NCBI GenBank assembly: GCA_011109175.1
Contig: RDEW01000039.1
Coordinates: forward strand, 124,001 to 188,000
Origin: Dicyema japonicum
Taxonomy: Eukaryota > Dicyemida > Rhombozoa > Dicyemidae
DNA: 64,000 nt
Direction: 5' to 3'
Shown here: in pieces, positions 44,389-54,960 of the stretch
Position numbering within the stretch: position 1 is the stretch's first letter
Layout of the letters: each line of letters opens with the position of its first letter
Translations under genes and position numbers: made by a program
The notes under the pieces: model-generated
What the model saw: only the letters and a program-made list of their open reading frames with translations
The model's database searches: none
What the model was told of the DNA's origin: nothing

Positions 44389-46161
44389 ATGGCAAATGAT
44401 CAGTCAATTCACCTTGATGTTATTTGGCTTCATAGAGATGATCCAATTCCAGTGCAAATTACTTTTCACTCACTCTATATGACCATAGCTACTACGGCAG
44501 CTGGCAGTGAAATTGAAGATTTTGACGTTTATACTTATCATTTAGAATAGATTCTTTTTCGAAAATATTGACTTTTGTGAAAAAATCAATATGACAGGGT
44601 CTTATACGGTGGTCATTCATCTCAAGGATCTACGGATCTTCAATCTTAAGATCTCTAGATTACCTGACAACTTTTACAACGTTCTTGAGAGGAATATACT
44701 ATCAAGTCTTAAAATATGTAATTTATAGCCAATCAGGGGAATTGGACGATTCAACCCTTATAGCCTTTACATACCCAAAAGATGTCTCCAACCCTGAACT
44801 GGACGGGTGGAATCTCGTGGATTTGGTGACAGAAATGGAACAAATTGTCGACAGAAATGCTAAGCTAAGAATAAGCAAGGTGAACATGGATTATAAAGTA
44901 AAAGTGTAAAATATTGAGATTTGCACGACTTATCCACTTTTGGTAGTTGTCCCGTCCTCCATGGATGATTCCATGGTCATGAAGATTTCTGGTTTTCGTG
45001 AAAACTTTTGTTTCCCATTTGTGTTTATTCATGCAAAAATAATATGGTTTTACTCGATTTTGATCAAGTCCATGCTTATTCGAAGTTCTCAGCCTCTCCT
45101 CCTCAAGAAGAGGGAATATATGGAAGAAGTTAGGTACCTGAATTCCTTTTCTCCAAACAATAAGAACTGGATTTTGGATCTCCGATCTCAGGGAGATATC
45201 AAAGCCAACGAACAGAATGGTGGATGATCTAACCATCTATTTTAGGTGGTGGGAAGGAGATCCAAGAATATTGTCCTTTTTGGAAAATTTTTGTGGTATC
45301 GATGGAAAAGACCAGCAAACTCATCAATAAATTCGACGACGTTGTTAGGGGTACTTCAATCCTTACATTCTAGCATCTTCCGACGCGTCTAAATTTTACC
45401 CACGTGTCGTAGACTCAGATTGGATATCTAGCATAGAATTTGTTTTGGATTTATCTTTGAAAATTATCCGTAAAATGACGAAGGAATGTTTAATGTTTGA
45501 CTAATTTTTAGCCACGGCCGTTCTTATTCACGGAAGGCACAGCAATTCTCGTAGTTTGTTGATAACTTCACTGGTTATGATCATTCTGGATCCGGAATTC
45601 CGTACTTACAGGGGATTTCATCGACTCATTTTCCGTGAATGGCTATGGGGAGCTTTTAAATTTTCAAGTCGATCCAAATCAGTTTTATTCGTCATGTTTT
45701 TGGACTGTATTTGGCAGGCAAGATCATTTCATGACTTTTAGCTGATGCATCAGTTCCCCACATTGTTTGACTTTAATGAAAGGCTTTTACTCCTTTTATT
45801 TTGCCATTCGAGGTCCTCCAAATTTGGGACCTTTATTGGAAACTCAGAATACCAAAGGAACCTTCACAGACTGGCCGATAGGACGAATTCTATCTGGTTT
45901 CCTATAAATGGGTATTTTAGGTCATTCACTATGGAAAATTACTCCAAATATAACAACTCCTGCTATAAACCCGGGGAATTGTCGGTCGATCATCTCAATC
46001 TCCAGGATCTAGTAATATTATCAATTATTGATATTAAAAGAAAGTTTGGACACGTTTGTACGGGAGAGGTGATCACGTGCCTTCTGCACCATGTGTACGA
46101 GTTTCCATTGATGAACGCATTAACAAACTTTATTCTTTGTCGAAACAAATTCACTCGCTGA
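44389..46161 (+). CDS. MTMR9: Myotubularin-related protein 9-like, catalytically inactive
   Basis: MTMR9 is a pseudophosphatase that binds and activates MTMR6-8, which dephosphorylate PI3P and PI(3,5)P2. From ATG 44389, seven introns (44527-44545, 19 nt; 44718-44736, 19; 44898-44918, 21; 45220-45245, 26; 45351-45373, 23; 45488-45511, 24; 45718-45741, 24) give one chain. It has a PH-GRAM region (IWLHRDD, TVVIHLKDLRIF), then VNMDYKICTTYPLLVVVP matching VNKEFAVCPSYPPIVTVP without gaps, and SSQPL. The catalytic loop at 45529 reads VLIHGRHSNSRS where active members have HCSDGWDRT, so the Cys and Arg are lost as in MTMR9 (HGTEGTDST). After it come IILDPEFRTYRGF, FLDCIWQ-LMHQFPTLFDFNER and KFGTFIGNSE. 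The last intron starts with GC, not GT. Most of the C-terminal coiled coil is absent; the end at 46161 has unusual text. Confidence 0.93.
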
Positions 46162-46339
46162 GGAAGTTTTTATTATTTATTTTTGTAGAATTAATGAAAC
46201 ATTTTTGAATAATTAAATTTAATTATTTTTAACATTATTACAATTTTTTCAGTTTATTGTTATTAATTTTGTCACTGTCTACGAGAAGTCGAAGGATTCT
46301 GTTCTACTCAGTACCATCATCAGCTTCATGTGGTCCACC

Positions 46340-46700
46340 TGTATCATTGGACGCCCAGTGCTTGTCGGGATTCAAAAGGGTCATTTTTTCTTGTTGAATA
46401 CCCGGTCCTTCTTCTATTGATGAAGTTTTTTATTTATTATTTATTAGAACCCCGGGATCACCGAGAAAGAAAGACGGAAAAGACGTCAAACAGTTAGGTA
46501 ATCCCAGTTCCCGCAATCAAACGAGCCATTCAACGTCTGTGGTCTCCCATTGTTCCCACTACCGTGTGGAAGAGCCTTTTCCATGGGTGGGTTAACAATG
46601 GCGAATATAGATGGTCGTGATGCTTGAAAGGATTAGTGTTTGGTGACGATATACCTTAATTGTGCATTAATTAACTCTTAACCTCTTTTCGGTATACCAT
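46340..46700. mobile_element. Two SINE2 fragments in opposite orientation
   Basis: 46345-46430 is SINE2 body in plus orientation (GGACGCCCAGTGCTTGTCGG). 46432-46520 begins with the reversed SINE2 end (ACCCCGGGATCACCGAGAAA). The plus-type end near 46670-46700 is diverged. Confidence 0.65.
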
Positions 46701-47330
46701 AGGTTATTAAATAAATAACATCTACAAACAAGACATCGAACCATGCATTTCTTACGTATGTCCATCGTGGGGTATATATCCCTCTTTTCGACAAATGCCG
46801 TGGAGATCGAAGCTACTTAAAAAACGTCAGAGCGACGGATTTATGAACTTCTGGGAAGAGCTGCTCCTCCTCAGCTCCTAGGAATCCCTAATTCGTAAGA
46901 ACCGATTGGTGCGTCTGTCATCATCATGTTTTAAGCCTACCTACGGGTCATTGCTGTAACATGACGGAATTGATTGGTTACTTTGGTCTATCGTGGTATT
47001 TGGAGACATCCTTAGTGGAGTGGGGGAGGACAAATGATCCTTTTCAGGCTACCATAGCAATTGGACGTCACTTGAGACAGGTGGATGACATGGTTTCTTT
47101 AGCTACTTTAAATGTATGATTATGCAAAAGTTCATCCATAAATATTCTCGAAACATGAACAAGCAGTGATTACAAGTGACTTAAAACAAAACATCATTAG
47201 GTATTTTCTAAGCACATGGAAGAATGATGTACTTTATCGATTTACCAATAAACTAAACTTCACATTCTCTGAAGATGTATTTTAATGTGCTCTGAGAATT
47301 GTATTAAATTGACCCCAACTTCGCTCACAT
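46701..47330. other. Intergenic with a SINE2-like block near 46990-47080
   Basis: GGAGTGGGGGAGGACAAATG and CCTTTTCAGGC near 47015-47045 are SINE2-like (minus orientation). The rest is unassigned. Confidence 0.4.
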
Positions 47331-47334
47331 ATAT

Positions 47335-47960
47335 GAAGCTGGCAACCGCTATGAGGGAAGCCTCAAAGACAGGTCACTCCTAAAGATCCTTTATTTTCAC
47401 GTCTGATTCTAGTCGTCCGAGACAAACATTTTAGTAACCACAAAGTCCAATTAAATTATTAACCTCAGTTTCGCTAACATGTAGGAAACTGGAAACCGCC
47501 AAAAAACGCGCCACTAAGACAAGGCGCTCCCAGATATCTATTACTTTGACGTCGAGTCTGGAGGTCCAGGGCAAGCAAAGAGATCCCGAATTTCTCTCCT
47601 AACCAGAGACTGATGATGTCCTCGTGGTAAACGAACAAGTTCCACTCTGACAACGCTCAAAGAAGCAGTTCTGAAGTGCTAATCTTAGGAGGTATGCGCT
47701 CCTGTATCTTGTTCTCTTCGAAGGTTCATATCGCACGTGTAGATACAAAGTCATGTATACATTTTGTCCAGGTTTGGTCTTTTGTCAGAGGTCGGATTTT
47801 CTTAAGTGTTTTTTGATGATCAGTGAATTTTCTCCGTGTGTTTCTAAGGTTTGTGTAATTAAGCAATGTGAAGGTTGAATGGTTTAGTTTGTGGATTTAA
47901 GCATTGCAAAGTGATCTTCGTAGAATTTGCTCACAATAGGATCCCTTGTGAGCACTATTG
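47335..47960 (-). mobile_element. LINE family B end with an associated repeat
   Basis: The minus strand reads NYTNLRNTRRKFTDHQKTLK, TWTKCIHDFVSTRAI and FEENKIQERIPP, parallel to KQIHDFISTRSIRKLEDNKI at 43620. The 47335-47560 part repeats at 50550-50830 (GAAGCTGGTGACC-type words). Confidence 0.65.
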
Positions 47961-48109
47961 GTACTGTCTACTCTAGGAGTGTGAATTAATGGCAATTCAG
48001 CAAAGTTTTCTAAAATTTCTTAATTTCCATTTAAAGTTTTTCATTTTTTTTTAAATTTTATGGTTTTATTATAAAATGAATAAAAATTAAATTAAGGCAT
48101 CTGAATGGC

Positions 48110-48440
48110 CATGCTATTTCCCCTAACAATAGCCAACGAGATACGTTCTCGGAACCAACCAGTCTCTCGCGGATTCTTGGTCACAGCTTGAATCATGGAG
48201 CCGATCTTACGAACCAACTCATCTGCTTAGAGGCCAAGGATTCCTGACGTTTCCACCGCGAATGGAACAAAAAGATACTCCTCCGAAATTCTCTGGTACT
48301 TCCTCCTCTTTCGTTCCTCGGCCTGCTTTGAAGCATGTCCTGGGTCTGAAGCAGAAGCAACCAAATTAGACGGGGAATAAGTATCAACACACGTCGCGTC
48401 CCAGATCAAGTTTCGTCCGTTGGCGAATGGAAAAGTCGTT
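48110..48440 (-). mobile_element. LINE family C end, minus orientation
   Basis: The minus strand reads NLIWDATCVDTYSPSNLVAS then AEERKRRKYQRISEEYLFVP and FAVETSG; the final ENAYAI-type tail is near 48120. Confidence 0.85.
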
Positions 48441-48844
48441 TTTTCATTTTATTGGTTTTTTTACTAAAATAAAGGAACACTCAACAGGGGTTATACAGTA
48501 GCTAATGCGTGGCTATTCACTTTTAGGATGGCGATCGAGATTCTCTCAAATTCCATTTAAAGAGTAATAAATTTCCTAAGAAAACTAATTTAAACATATA
48601 ACTGTCAAATAATAAAGCACTATTCTCTTAATGACAATTCTAAATTAATATGGGTCATATAAATCAATTCCTGTCATAGATCAAACTAATCTTAATCTAT
48701 AAACGTGTCACTGTTTCAATAATAGACTAATAATTTCGTGTCAATTTTGATTTCAAAGACAGCAAGCCCATTTGTTAGTCTGATTTATTACACAAATTAA
48801 TTAAGTCTTAGCATTTCTCAAATAATCTAAGCACTTAACAACTC

Positions 48845-49115
48845 TCAAAGAATTGAAAACGCATTTCCCCTCCTTTCTCTTTTATCCTCTTTGTGATTAG
48901 CAATCCAATGCGGTTCAGCTGGGTCAGTGATCTCCTTCCAACGACTCCAGATATTGCGATGGCTATCAGCTATTTTTACGAATACTATTTTATTCGAAAC
49001 GGAAAAAAGCATTATTAGCCAATCATGCTTCAACCTCCAAGAGACAGTAGGCATTCCCGCAGATCCCTCTATTGGAAACCATCTTTGTTTGAGAGGGTCT
49101 CTGGGTCGTACCGCA
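48845..49115 (-). CDS. Unrecognised exon pair
   Basis: The minus strand has RPRDPLKQRWFPIEGSAGMP then TVSW near 49040-49110, and NKIVFVKIADSHRNIWSRWK, EITDPAEPHWIANHKEDKRE at 48850-48990. Both look like conserved protein and may be joined by an intron ending AAATAG near 49000. No family assigned; the gene would continue upstream beyond 49115. Confidence 0.35.
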
Positions 49116-49241
49116 ATTGTTTTCTGACAAAATATATCTAAGGTTTTTGATAGATTAGTGACACGTGACTTAAAGGTTAAAAATTAAAAATCGTTAAAAT
49201 TTAAAGAAAATATATTGTCAAAATGTTAGAAAGAATCTGGT

Positions 49242-49690
49242 TCACTTTTTATAGCCATTTTCTTGTAAAGTGGAATTCTGATCGGATTTAAAGTCCCCGA
49301 CCAAGTTGGGATCATTCGTGGATAGAAATTGAATCCATGATTGATACAGCAACCATTGGGAAATTAGGAAACTTGGATCATTTACCCCATTGTGGGGATT
49401 ATAAAATATCGGAAAATTGTTGGAGATTGGAATTTCTTTCATTTTTTCAGAATGTGGTGACTCTTGGTTAGAATTGTTAATTAAATTGACAATCTCAAAA
49501 TTGCGAGACATTTTTTCTCCCGGAGAGGCGTCATTTGACAAATTTCTGGAAATTGCATTTTTCCAGTGTTTCTCAAAATTCAAACATTTTCGTCGTTTCG
49601 CCCTTTTTCTCTGGAAAACGTCATTTCCAATTTCCTCACAAGTCTGATTTAGTATTTCAAGGGGACTTAGTTTTTTCTTAGTCTAAAATA
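49242..49690 (-). CDS. Unrecognised protein with basic NLS-like segment
   Basis: The minus strand reads KKKLSPLEILNQTCEEIGND, VFQRKRAKRRKCLNFEKHWK and then a hydrophilic tail to the stop at 49242. KRAKRRK is a typical nuclear localisation signal. The exon begins after an acceptor-like TTTTAG near 49683, so at least one upstream exon is missing from this model. The C-terminal half (PHSEKMKEIPISNNFPIFYN) is low in conserved-looking features. A nuclear protein is plausible; the family is not recognised. Confidence 0.45.
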
Positions 49691-50190
49691 ATTATGTCAA
49701 ATTAATGCTGCGGCATGAAGAATGCGGTGTGCTTTGAAAATATAATTAGGAAGCCAATTTAGATCTGAAACACGATTACAAAGACAATAAATAACTAATA
49801 GGCTACAAATTAGGTTTTAGTTATCATGCTTTATATCCCCCAGATTTGAGTTATTTACCAGCTTTTAGTGTAAATTTTTAATGCCAGCCGAAAACTTACA
49901 TCGTTATTCATCAGCGTTCAGAATTTGTGCGTTGGGTTAATTTATAGTCGACAAATTGACGCGGCTGTTAATAATTCTTCGCAATCAATTATTAGAAAAG
50001 GATGTTTATGTTGGTAAATCAATTATTAAACTTTAATGTGCTTGTGCTCTTTGTGTGACATCTGTTTCTAAATTTCACTGAGAATGACATTTTTAATCAA
50101 TATGAGTAGTCAAAAATTATGATTAATAGTACTGACAAAATGAAACTTTATAGTACATTTGGATTAATTTGGAGTATTAGTCGATTCCCT
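49691..50190. other. AT-rich intergenic stretch
   Basis: No gene or repeat recognised. Confidence 0.4.
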
Positions 50191-50197
50191 TAGAAAG

Positions 50198-50446
50198 TCA
50201 TCTATTAATATAGAGATCCATTTTCTGCAACAGAAGGACATTTTTGGGTAGAGATGTGAGAACTAAGAAGGCTTCTTGATGGACCTTGTTTCCAAAAAAC
50301 GGTGAGCATATTTTGGAATGAGGAGGTTTTAGTTGTCGAAAGGAATTAAATCTTGACTGTCTTCTATGCAAATTAAGTGAAACTTTAAATTGACGAGAAC
50401 CTAACGGATAATTATTTAGCAGGGCTTGATTCCTAGTGGATTTCAA
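50198..50446 (-). CDS. Unrecognised 82-codon frame
   Basis: ATG at 50446; basic, leucine-rich text (LYINR end; EAFLVLTSLPKNVLLLQK). It does not match any repeat here. It could be a small gene or one exon, with no independent support. Confidence 0.2.
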   Translation of the reverse strand: MKSTRNQALLNNYPLGSRQFKVSLNLHRRQSRFNSFRQLKPPHSKICSPFFGNKVHQEAFLVLTSLPKNVLLLQKMDLYINR

Positions 50447-50549
50447 TTTATGGGGGAAATAAGACTTGAGGTGCGAATAAAAAAGGCCCTTAACAGAGGT
50501 CCACTAATCATCATGGGATTCATTCAACGTTGAACGTCCTTAAGTCCTA

Positions 50550-50830
50550 CAGTTAACCCAACAGCTTCGTTAACCCGTAGAAAGCTAGTGATCATAAAGA
50601 AGAGCGCCGCCAAGATAGGTCACTAACAGAGATCGTCCACTTTCCTGTAGAAAGCCGGTGACCATTAAGAAGTCGCTCCCATAGATCACAGCTTCACTAA
50701 CACGCAGGAAGCTGGTGACCATAAAGAAAAACGCCGCCAAGATTGGTCACTCACAGAGATCGTCCACTTTCACGTCGAGGGTCCGGTAAAAGCAAAGAGC
50801 TCCCGAACTTCTCATCCACCGGAATACTCT
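50550..50830. repeat. Tandem copies of a repeat also at 47335-47560
   Basis: Three copies of a unit with words such as GTAGAAAGC(T/C)GGTGACCAT, AAGAAG(A)CGC and GATCGTCCACTTTC lie side by side. Confidence 0.75.
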
Positions 50831-51570
50831 AATTGATGAACAATAAAATACAAATGGATTTTGATGTTGATGTAAATATCTAACATTAATCAAATTTATG
50901 ACGGACTAAAATCAATTAAATGGAATGTCATGATATGGACATAACATATTCAAACGTTTAATTATAAATGAAAGCACACCCCGGGTGGTAAAAATTTATT
51001 TCATTTCTCGATTAAACTTTATTTATTAAATTTTCAAGTTTTTGACATTTTTATGGATCATTTGCTCTTTACAAAATTACTACTCGGGGGACATTGTAAA
51101 CTTGAACTTGTGAATTAAGAAACCGTCGGACACTCAAAGTACCCAAATCTCGCCAATACCAAAAAACTTAATATTTGCCTGACTATCAGTCGGAAGCTAC
51201 CACATAATAGTACTTTGACGAAAGCCACAATACATGTGCAGCAAAAGACACGACTTTAGATGACAATCTCATCCACGCTCAATGATTGTTAGCTAGCGAT
51301 CTCAATAAACTAGGTCATCTGCGAATTTCAAATCTTTTATCATAAGCATAATAGTATGACTCGATTTATTGCTACATAAGGTCTTTATGTGGGGCATCTG
51401 CTCGTGGAAAAAGCTTCTTACATTAGCAGGGACACACCCAACCTCTCTCTTTTATCAAGAACTACTAATAGTTTGCTTGGTAGTGGCTACGGGATGAGCG
51501 CCAAGTTGCCATTCCCTGATTTATTAAAATTCCACGGAGACGAATTATTCATTTAACAACCCAAGACCAC
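50831..51570. other. Intergenic, no gene recognised
   Basis: AT-rich with stops in all frames. Confidence 0.4.
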
Positions 51571-51574
51571 GGTA

Positions 51575-51790
51575 AAACCAAATTAATTATCACGTGATAG
51601 CGATGCATTCTAACAGCGACCTCATCTTTGCCCGGTGTTCTTCCCTCGTGCCCGCGCACGAACGTATGCCGGCTGATGAATATTCAGTCCACATTCCCGT
51701 GATCTGGAGTCTAATCTCATAAGGGCCTCCAGAGGCGTAGGTCCGGTTCGGTGATCTTCACAAATTCGACGCTCCGTTACTCTGTAAGCC
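51575..51790 (-). mobile_element. SINE3 copy
   Basis: Words shared with 43120-43300 and 58090-58320: TATCACGTGATAGCGATGCA-type start, CATCTTTGCCCGGTGTTC and the CTCATAAGGGCCTCCAGAGG block. Confidence 0.7.
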
Positions 51791-52169
51791 CTCTTTTACA
51801 TTTCTTCAAATTTGTCCAAGATATGGACGATCCCTGAGAGGCGCATGCATATGAGACACATGGCTCTGTATTGTTTGTACACGTTCATCAGGACCGGTGA
51901 GTACACGGAGATGAATGAAGACTGAAATAAAGATTAGCTTTTATTCAGACAATTAAAAATTCCTAAAAAAGGAAAAATTAGTTCCAAAAACTGGGACGAC
52001 ATAATTCAAAATAAAGACACTAGAGTTAGAATACAAAGCTAAAAAATATGGATCATCAGCGGACAGTTTTAAAAGGATATCATCTGTATCCACAAATACT
52101 CTCAATAGAATGACCCCACTCTAGTGAGAGATGAGGAACAGACTAAACAAACAAGAATCTTCAAATATT

Positions 52170-52505
52170 TATTATTTATTTATTAACCCCGGATACACCG
52201 AGAAAGAAGTTAAAGTAAACAACTAATAAGTGTATCCAGTTTCCACTTCTACAGAAACAGAGTCCATCCGGAATCAACATAAAAGGTAAGACGTCCGTTA
52301 CATGCAGTTGTGGAAACCCCTCCAGTGGAGTGGGAAAGAGCAAATGATCCTTTTTCGTGCCGGCCTGGCACTGGGCGCCACCTAGACAGGTAGATCACAT
52401 GACGCCACTCTAATAGGAAGAGAGAGGAGGAACAGACAAGCAAGCAGAAAAGTTCAACCAATTAACCACGCAGCACCACATGGCGCCACGCGGTTTAAAG
52501 AAACC
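52170..52505 (-). mobile_element. SINE2, best full-length copy, minus orientation
   Basis: On the minus strand: a tRNA-like head (TGGTGCTGCGTGGTTAATTG then GTTGAAC), the body GTGATCTACCTGTCTAGGTG, GCGCCCAGTGCCAGGCCGGC, and the end CTCGGTGTATCCGGGGTTAA with AATAAATAAATAAT. About 330 bp. Confidence 0.85.
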
Positions 52506-52745
52506 AGGAATCTTCAATCAAGTGAGGCATCACAAGGCCTTCAATTTCTTTATTAAGAAATATTCGAAGTAAATAGTTTAGTTGAAACTTTTCAACTAAA
52601 AATATTTTTTTAATTTAAATAAATTCAAATGAGATCCAGTTTGGTGTCTTGTGTAGTTATTATTGTAATTTTCAGAATAGGAAAAACATGCACATTTTAT
52701 ACCCAAAAAGCAAAAAAATAAATTCCCTCTCAAATACTGACCACG

Positions 52746-53403
52746 ATGATATATTTTACGACAGGTAGAAAGTGTCAAAGTAAATTTCAAGCTCTAAAAG
52801 ACCAAAGCAAAGTTTAGGCAAAATCTTGGAGCACAAAAGTTTTGTGGGAGCGCGTTATCCCTGTCTAGTGACAAATGATGCAAAGAGACAGCTGCTACTG
52901 CTAAAATCGAGGTAATCTTAATTTAAATTGTTAGTAATTGTGAAGAATGGTCCAATGAGGCACTAGAAAGATGCTTTCCAATTTTATCTGAAGAGATTTA
53001 TTTTTTAAGGCCGTCGATTTCCTCGAAGACCCTGTCTTTGAAGACTTTGAATCGGTTTTTTGATCAGGACAAGAAAGTGGCAAAAAGATTAATACAGATT
53101 TTGTCCTCAGATTCAGATTTTTCAACTTTATCTTCATTTTTGAATGAAAAGTTGATTTTGATGCGAAAAAAACTGCGTCTTGGTCTTCTACGTTATTTTG
53201 ATGGAAATGATAGTCTCCCATTTTTTGAGGAAGCTAAAAATTATTCAGAATCTGAAGAACCTCGTTCTCCACCAGTTGAAGGAGCTTTATTACAAATTTG
53301 GAGAAGTTATGAAGTTGAGGTTGCCAAGGAAAGTTCAGTTAAAATTGATTTCGAAAATTTAAAGCGACAACTTTCTGTTAAATTTCCCTCCAATGATTTA
53401 TAA
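52746..53403 (+). CDS. Unrecognised three-exon gene, helical protein
   Basis: ATG at 52746 (MIYFTTGRKCQSKFQALKDQ); introns 52812-52831 (20 nt) and 52912-52934 (23) rejoin the frame; stop at 53401-53403. The text is protein-like throughout: FVGARYPCLVTNDAKRQLLL, EEWSNEALERCFPILSEEIY, LNRFFDQDKKVAKRLIQILS, then an acidic region (YSESEEPRSPPVEG) and a charged C-terminal helix. It is predicted mainly helical and soluble, about 180 residues. The start is uncertain because the frame is open just upstream. I do not recognise the family. A SINE2 lies 240 bases upstream and a LINE B 100 bases downstream. Confidence 0.6.
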
Positions 53404-53499
53404 TTTTAAGAGGTTTTAATTATTTTAAGTATTATTTTTTATTAAATGATGCTTTTTTATTTCTGGTCATTTATAGTAATTAAACAAATTATTTTATTT

Positions 53500-54320
53500 C
53501 TGGTCATTCAAGCTAACTTCATCAATGGAAGATGGGCCCGGGCATACACGGATGGGAGCAAATCAGTTTCAAGATTAATACCCAGTGGTGCCCCACAAGG
53601 TTCCTCTTTATCACCCGCCTTATTTAACTTATATATATCATTTACCACAACCCGATAATAAAGACGATTTCCTCCTATCATATGTTGATGACCTATTAGT
53701 CGGATCCCGGGATCAAGATCTCCTAATGGCATCAGAAAGACTAGAAAAATACCTTCACAAAATTCAAATCGTCCTTATTGACCTCAGACAAACGACTTGG
53801 ACAAATGACCGTGATTTATCAACCAAACAAAAATTCCTTTCACAAAGAAACTAAAAATCTTGGGGATCATCTTCGACACACACACATGTCCTTTTCATCT
53901 CATGTCGACGGCATCTCTGGAAGCTGCTCAAGAAAGCTAGGGATAATCAAATTTATTTTCGGTGACATTAAAACCCCTTCCCAGCTTTGAAATTGTTGTA
54001 CAAACAATTCATTGAGCCATCTATCAGCTATGCATGTGCGATCTGTTCTGGACGAACAAACAAAGAATCTGCGAAATTCAGTCCTTAACAGCCTCTACTA
54101 TTAGTAACTTCGGAAAACTAGAAAAACTAATCCTTTCATCACTTGAAGATATTAGCCAACAAAATGGAAAGGGATTTGCTTTCCTGTGCAGGCAGTGCAA
54201 CTCCCAACAGTACACAATCAGGACCCAATTTCTATTCCCCTAATCATCCCGCCCACAGAGAAGTTGGGTTGGATCCCAGAAGGCGCACAAGGAGAGGATG
54301 AGAAATCTGATTGAGGTCTT
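53500..54320 (+). mobile_element. LINE family B (Jockey-like), plus orientation
   Basis: The plus strand reads RLIPSGAPQGSSLSPALFNL, then LLSYVDDLLVGSRDQD (YADD becomes YVDD), a KILGIIFD block near 53855 and FIEPSISYACAI near 54010-54040. Decayed. Confidence 0.8.
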
Positions 54321-54429
54321 CGAGATTACTTAATTAATTTAGTAATTAAATTAACTATTATTGTTCTTGGATTAATAATTTAATTTCTCGGTGTGGGTTA
54401 AATAAAAAAATAAATTTCTCGGTGTATCA

Positions 54430-54600
54430 TGGATTAGCACAAAGAAAACACTAGCATCTGCTGACCTGGACACCCTGAGGGATCTGGCTAAGAACAGAAA
54501 AGCCTGGAATAAGCTAACTCTTTCTCTTGTCTTTTTTAATGCACACGTGGGGCTATAAATATTATGGCTCTCGTGAAAGTGCTATTAATAATAATAATCA
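54430..54600 (+). mobile_element. LINE family L 3' terminus
   Basis: It carries KTLASADLDTLRDLAKNRKA-type text (54445-54510), then GGGGCTATAAATATTATGG and CTCTCGTGAAAGTGCTATTA followed by ATAATAATAA. Confidence 0.8.
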
Positions 54601-54960
54601 TGGGTTAGCCGGGATTGGCAGTGTCATAAGTGCCGGAGAGAATCCTGATCGTTACGGGTTAGCATCTCTCTACTGTACATTTTGGTTGAAGACTCCACTC
54701 ATCTACTATGCTTTGGATTGACGAGTGGTTTCGTCATCAGTGAATGCGGAACCAGATTGAATAGCATTTCTGGTTAACTTTCTACGATTGTTGTCATAAC
54801 TGTTCTTTACTTGAATAAAGTATTTGTCCTGCCTGAGAGGAGCTATGTGTGTCTTTCTACCAGTAATACCGATGCAGGTAGCCTAACGGTTAAGGTGTCA
54901 TATCTGAACACTGGTCTTGGGTCTGAATCCCTCTATTGGCTATTTAAATTGTGCAATTAA
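54600..54960 (+). mobile_element. SINE1-type copy and a second tRNA-like head
   Basis: 54600-54860 has a tRNA-like head, GGTTTCGTCATCAGTGAATG and GAATAAAGTATTTGTCCTGCC. At 54880-54950 another tRNA-like head begins (GGTAGCCTAACGGTTAAGGT; B box GGGTCTGAATCCC). Confidence 0.65.
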
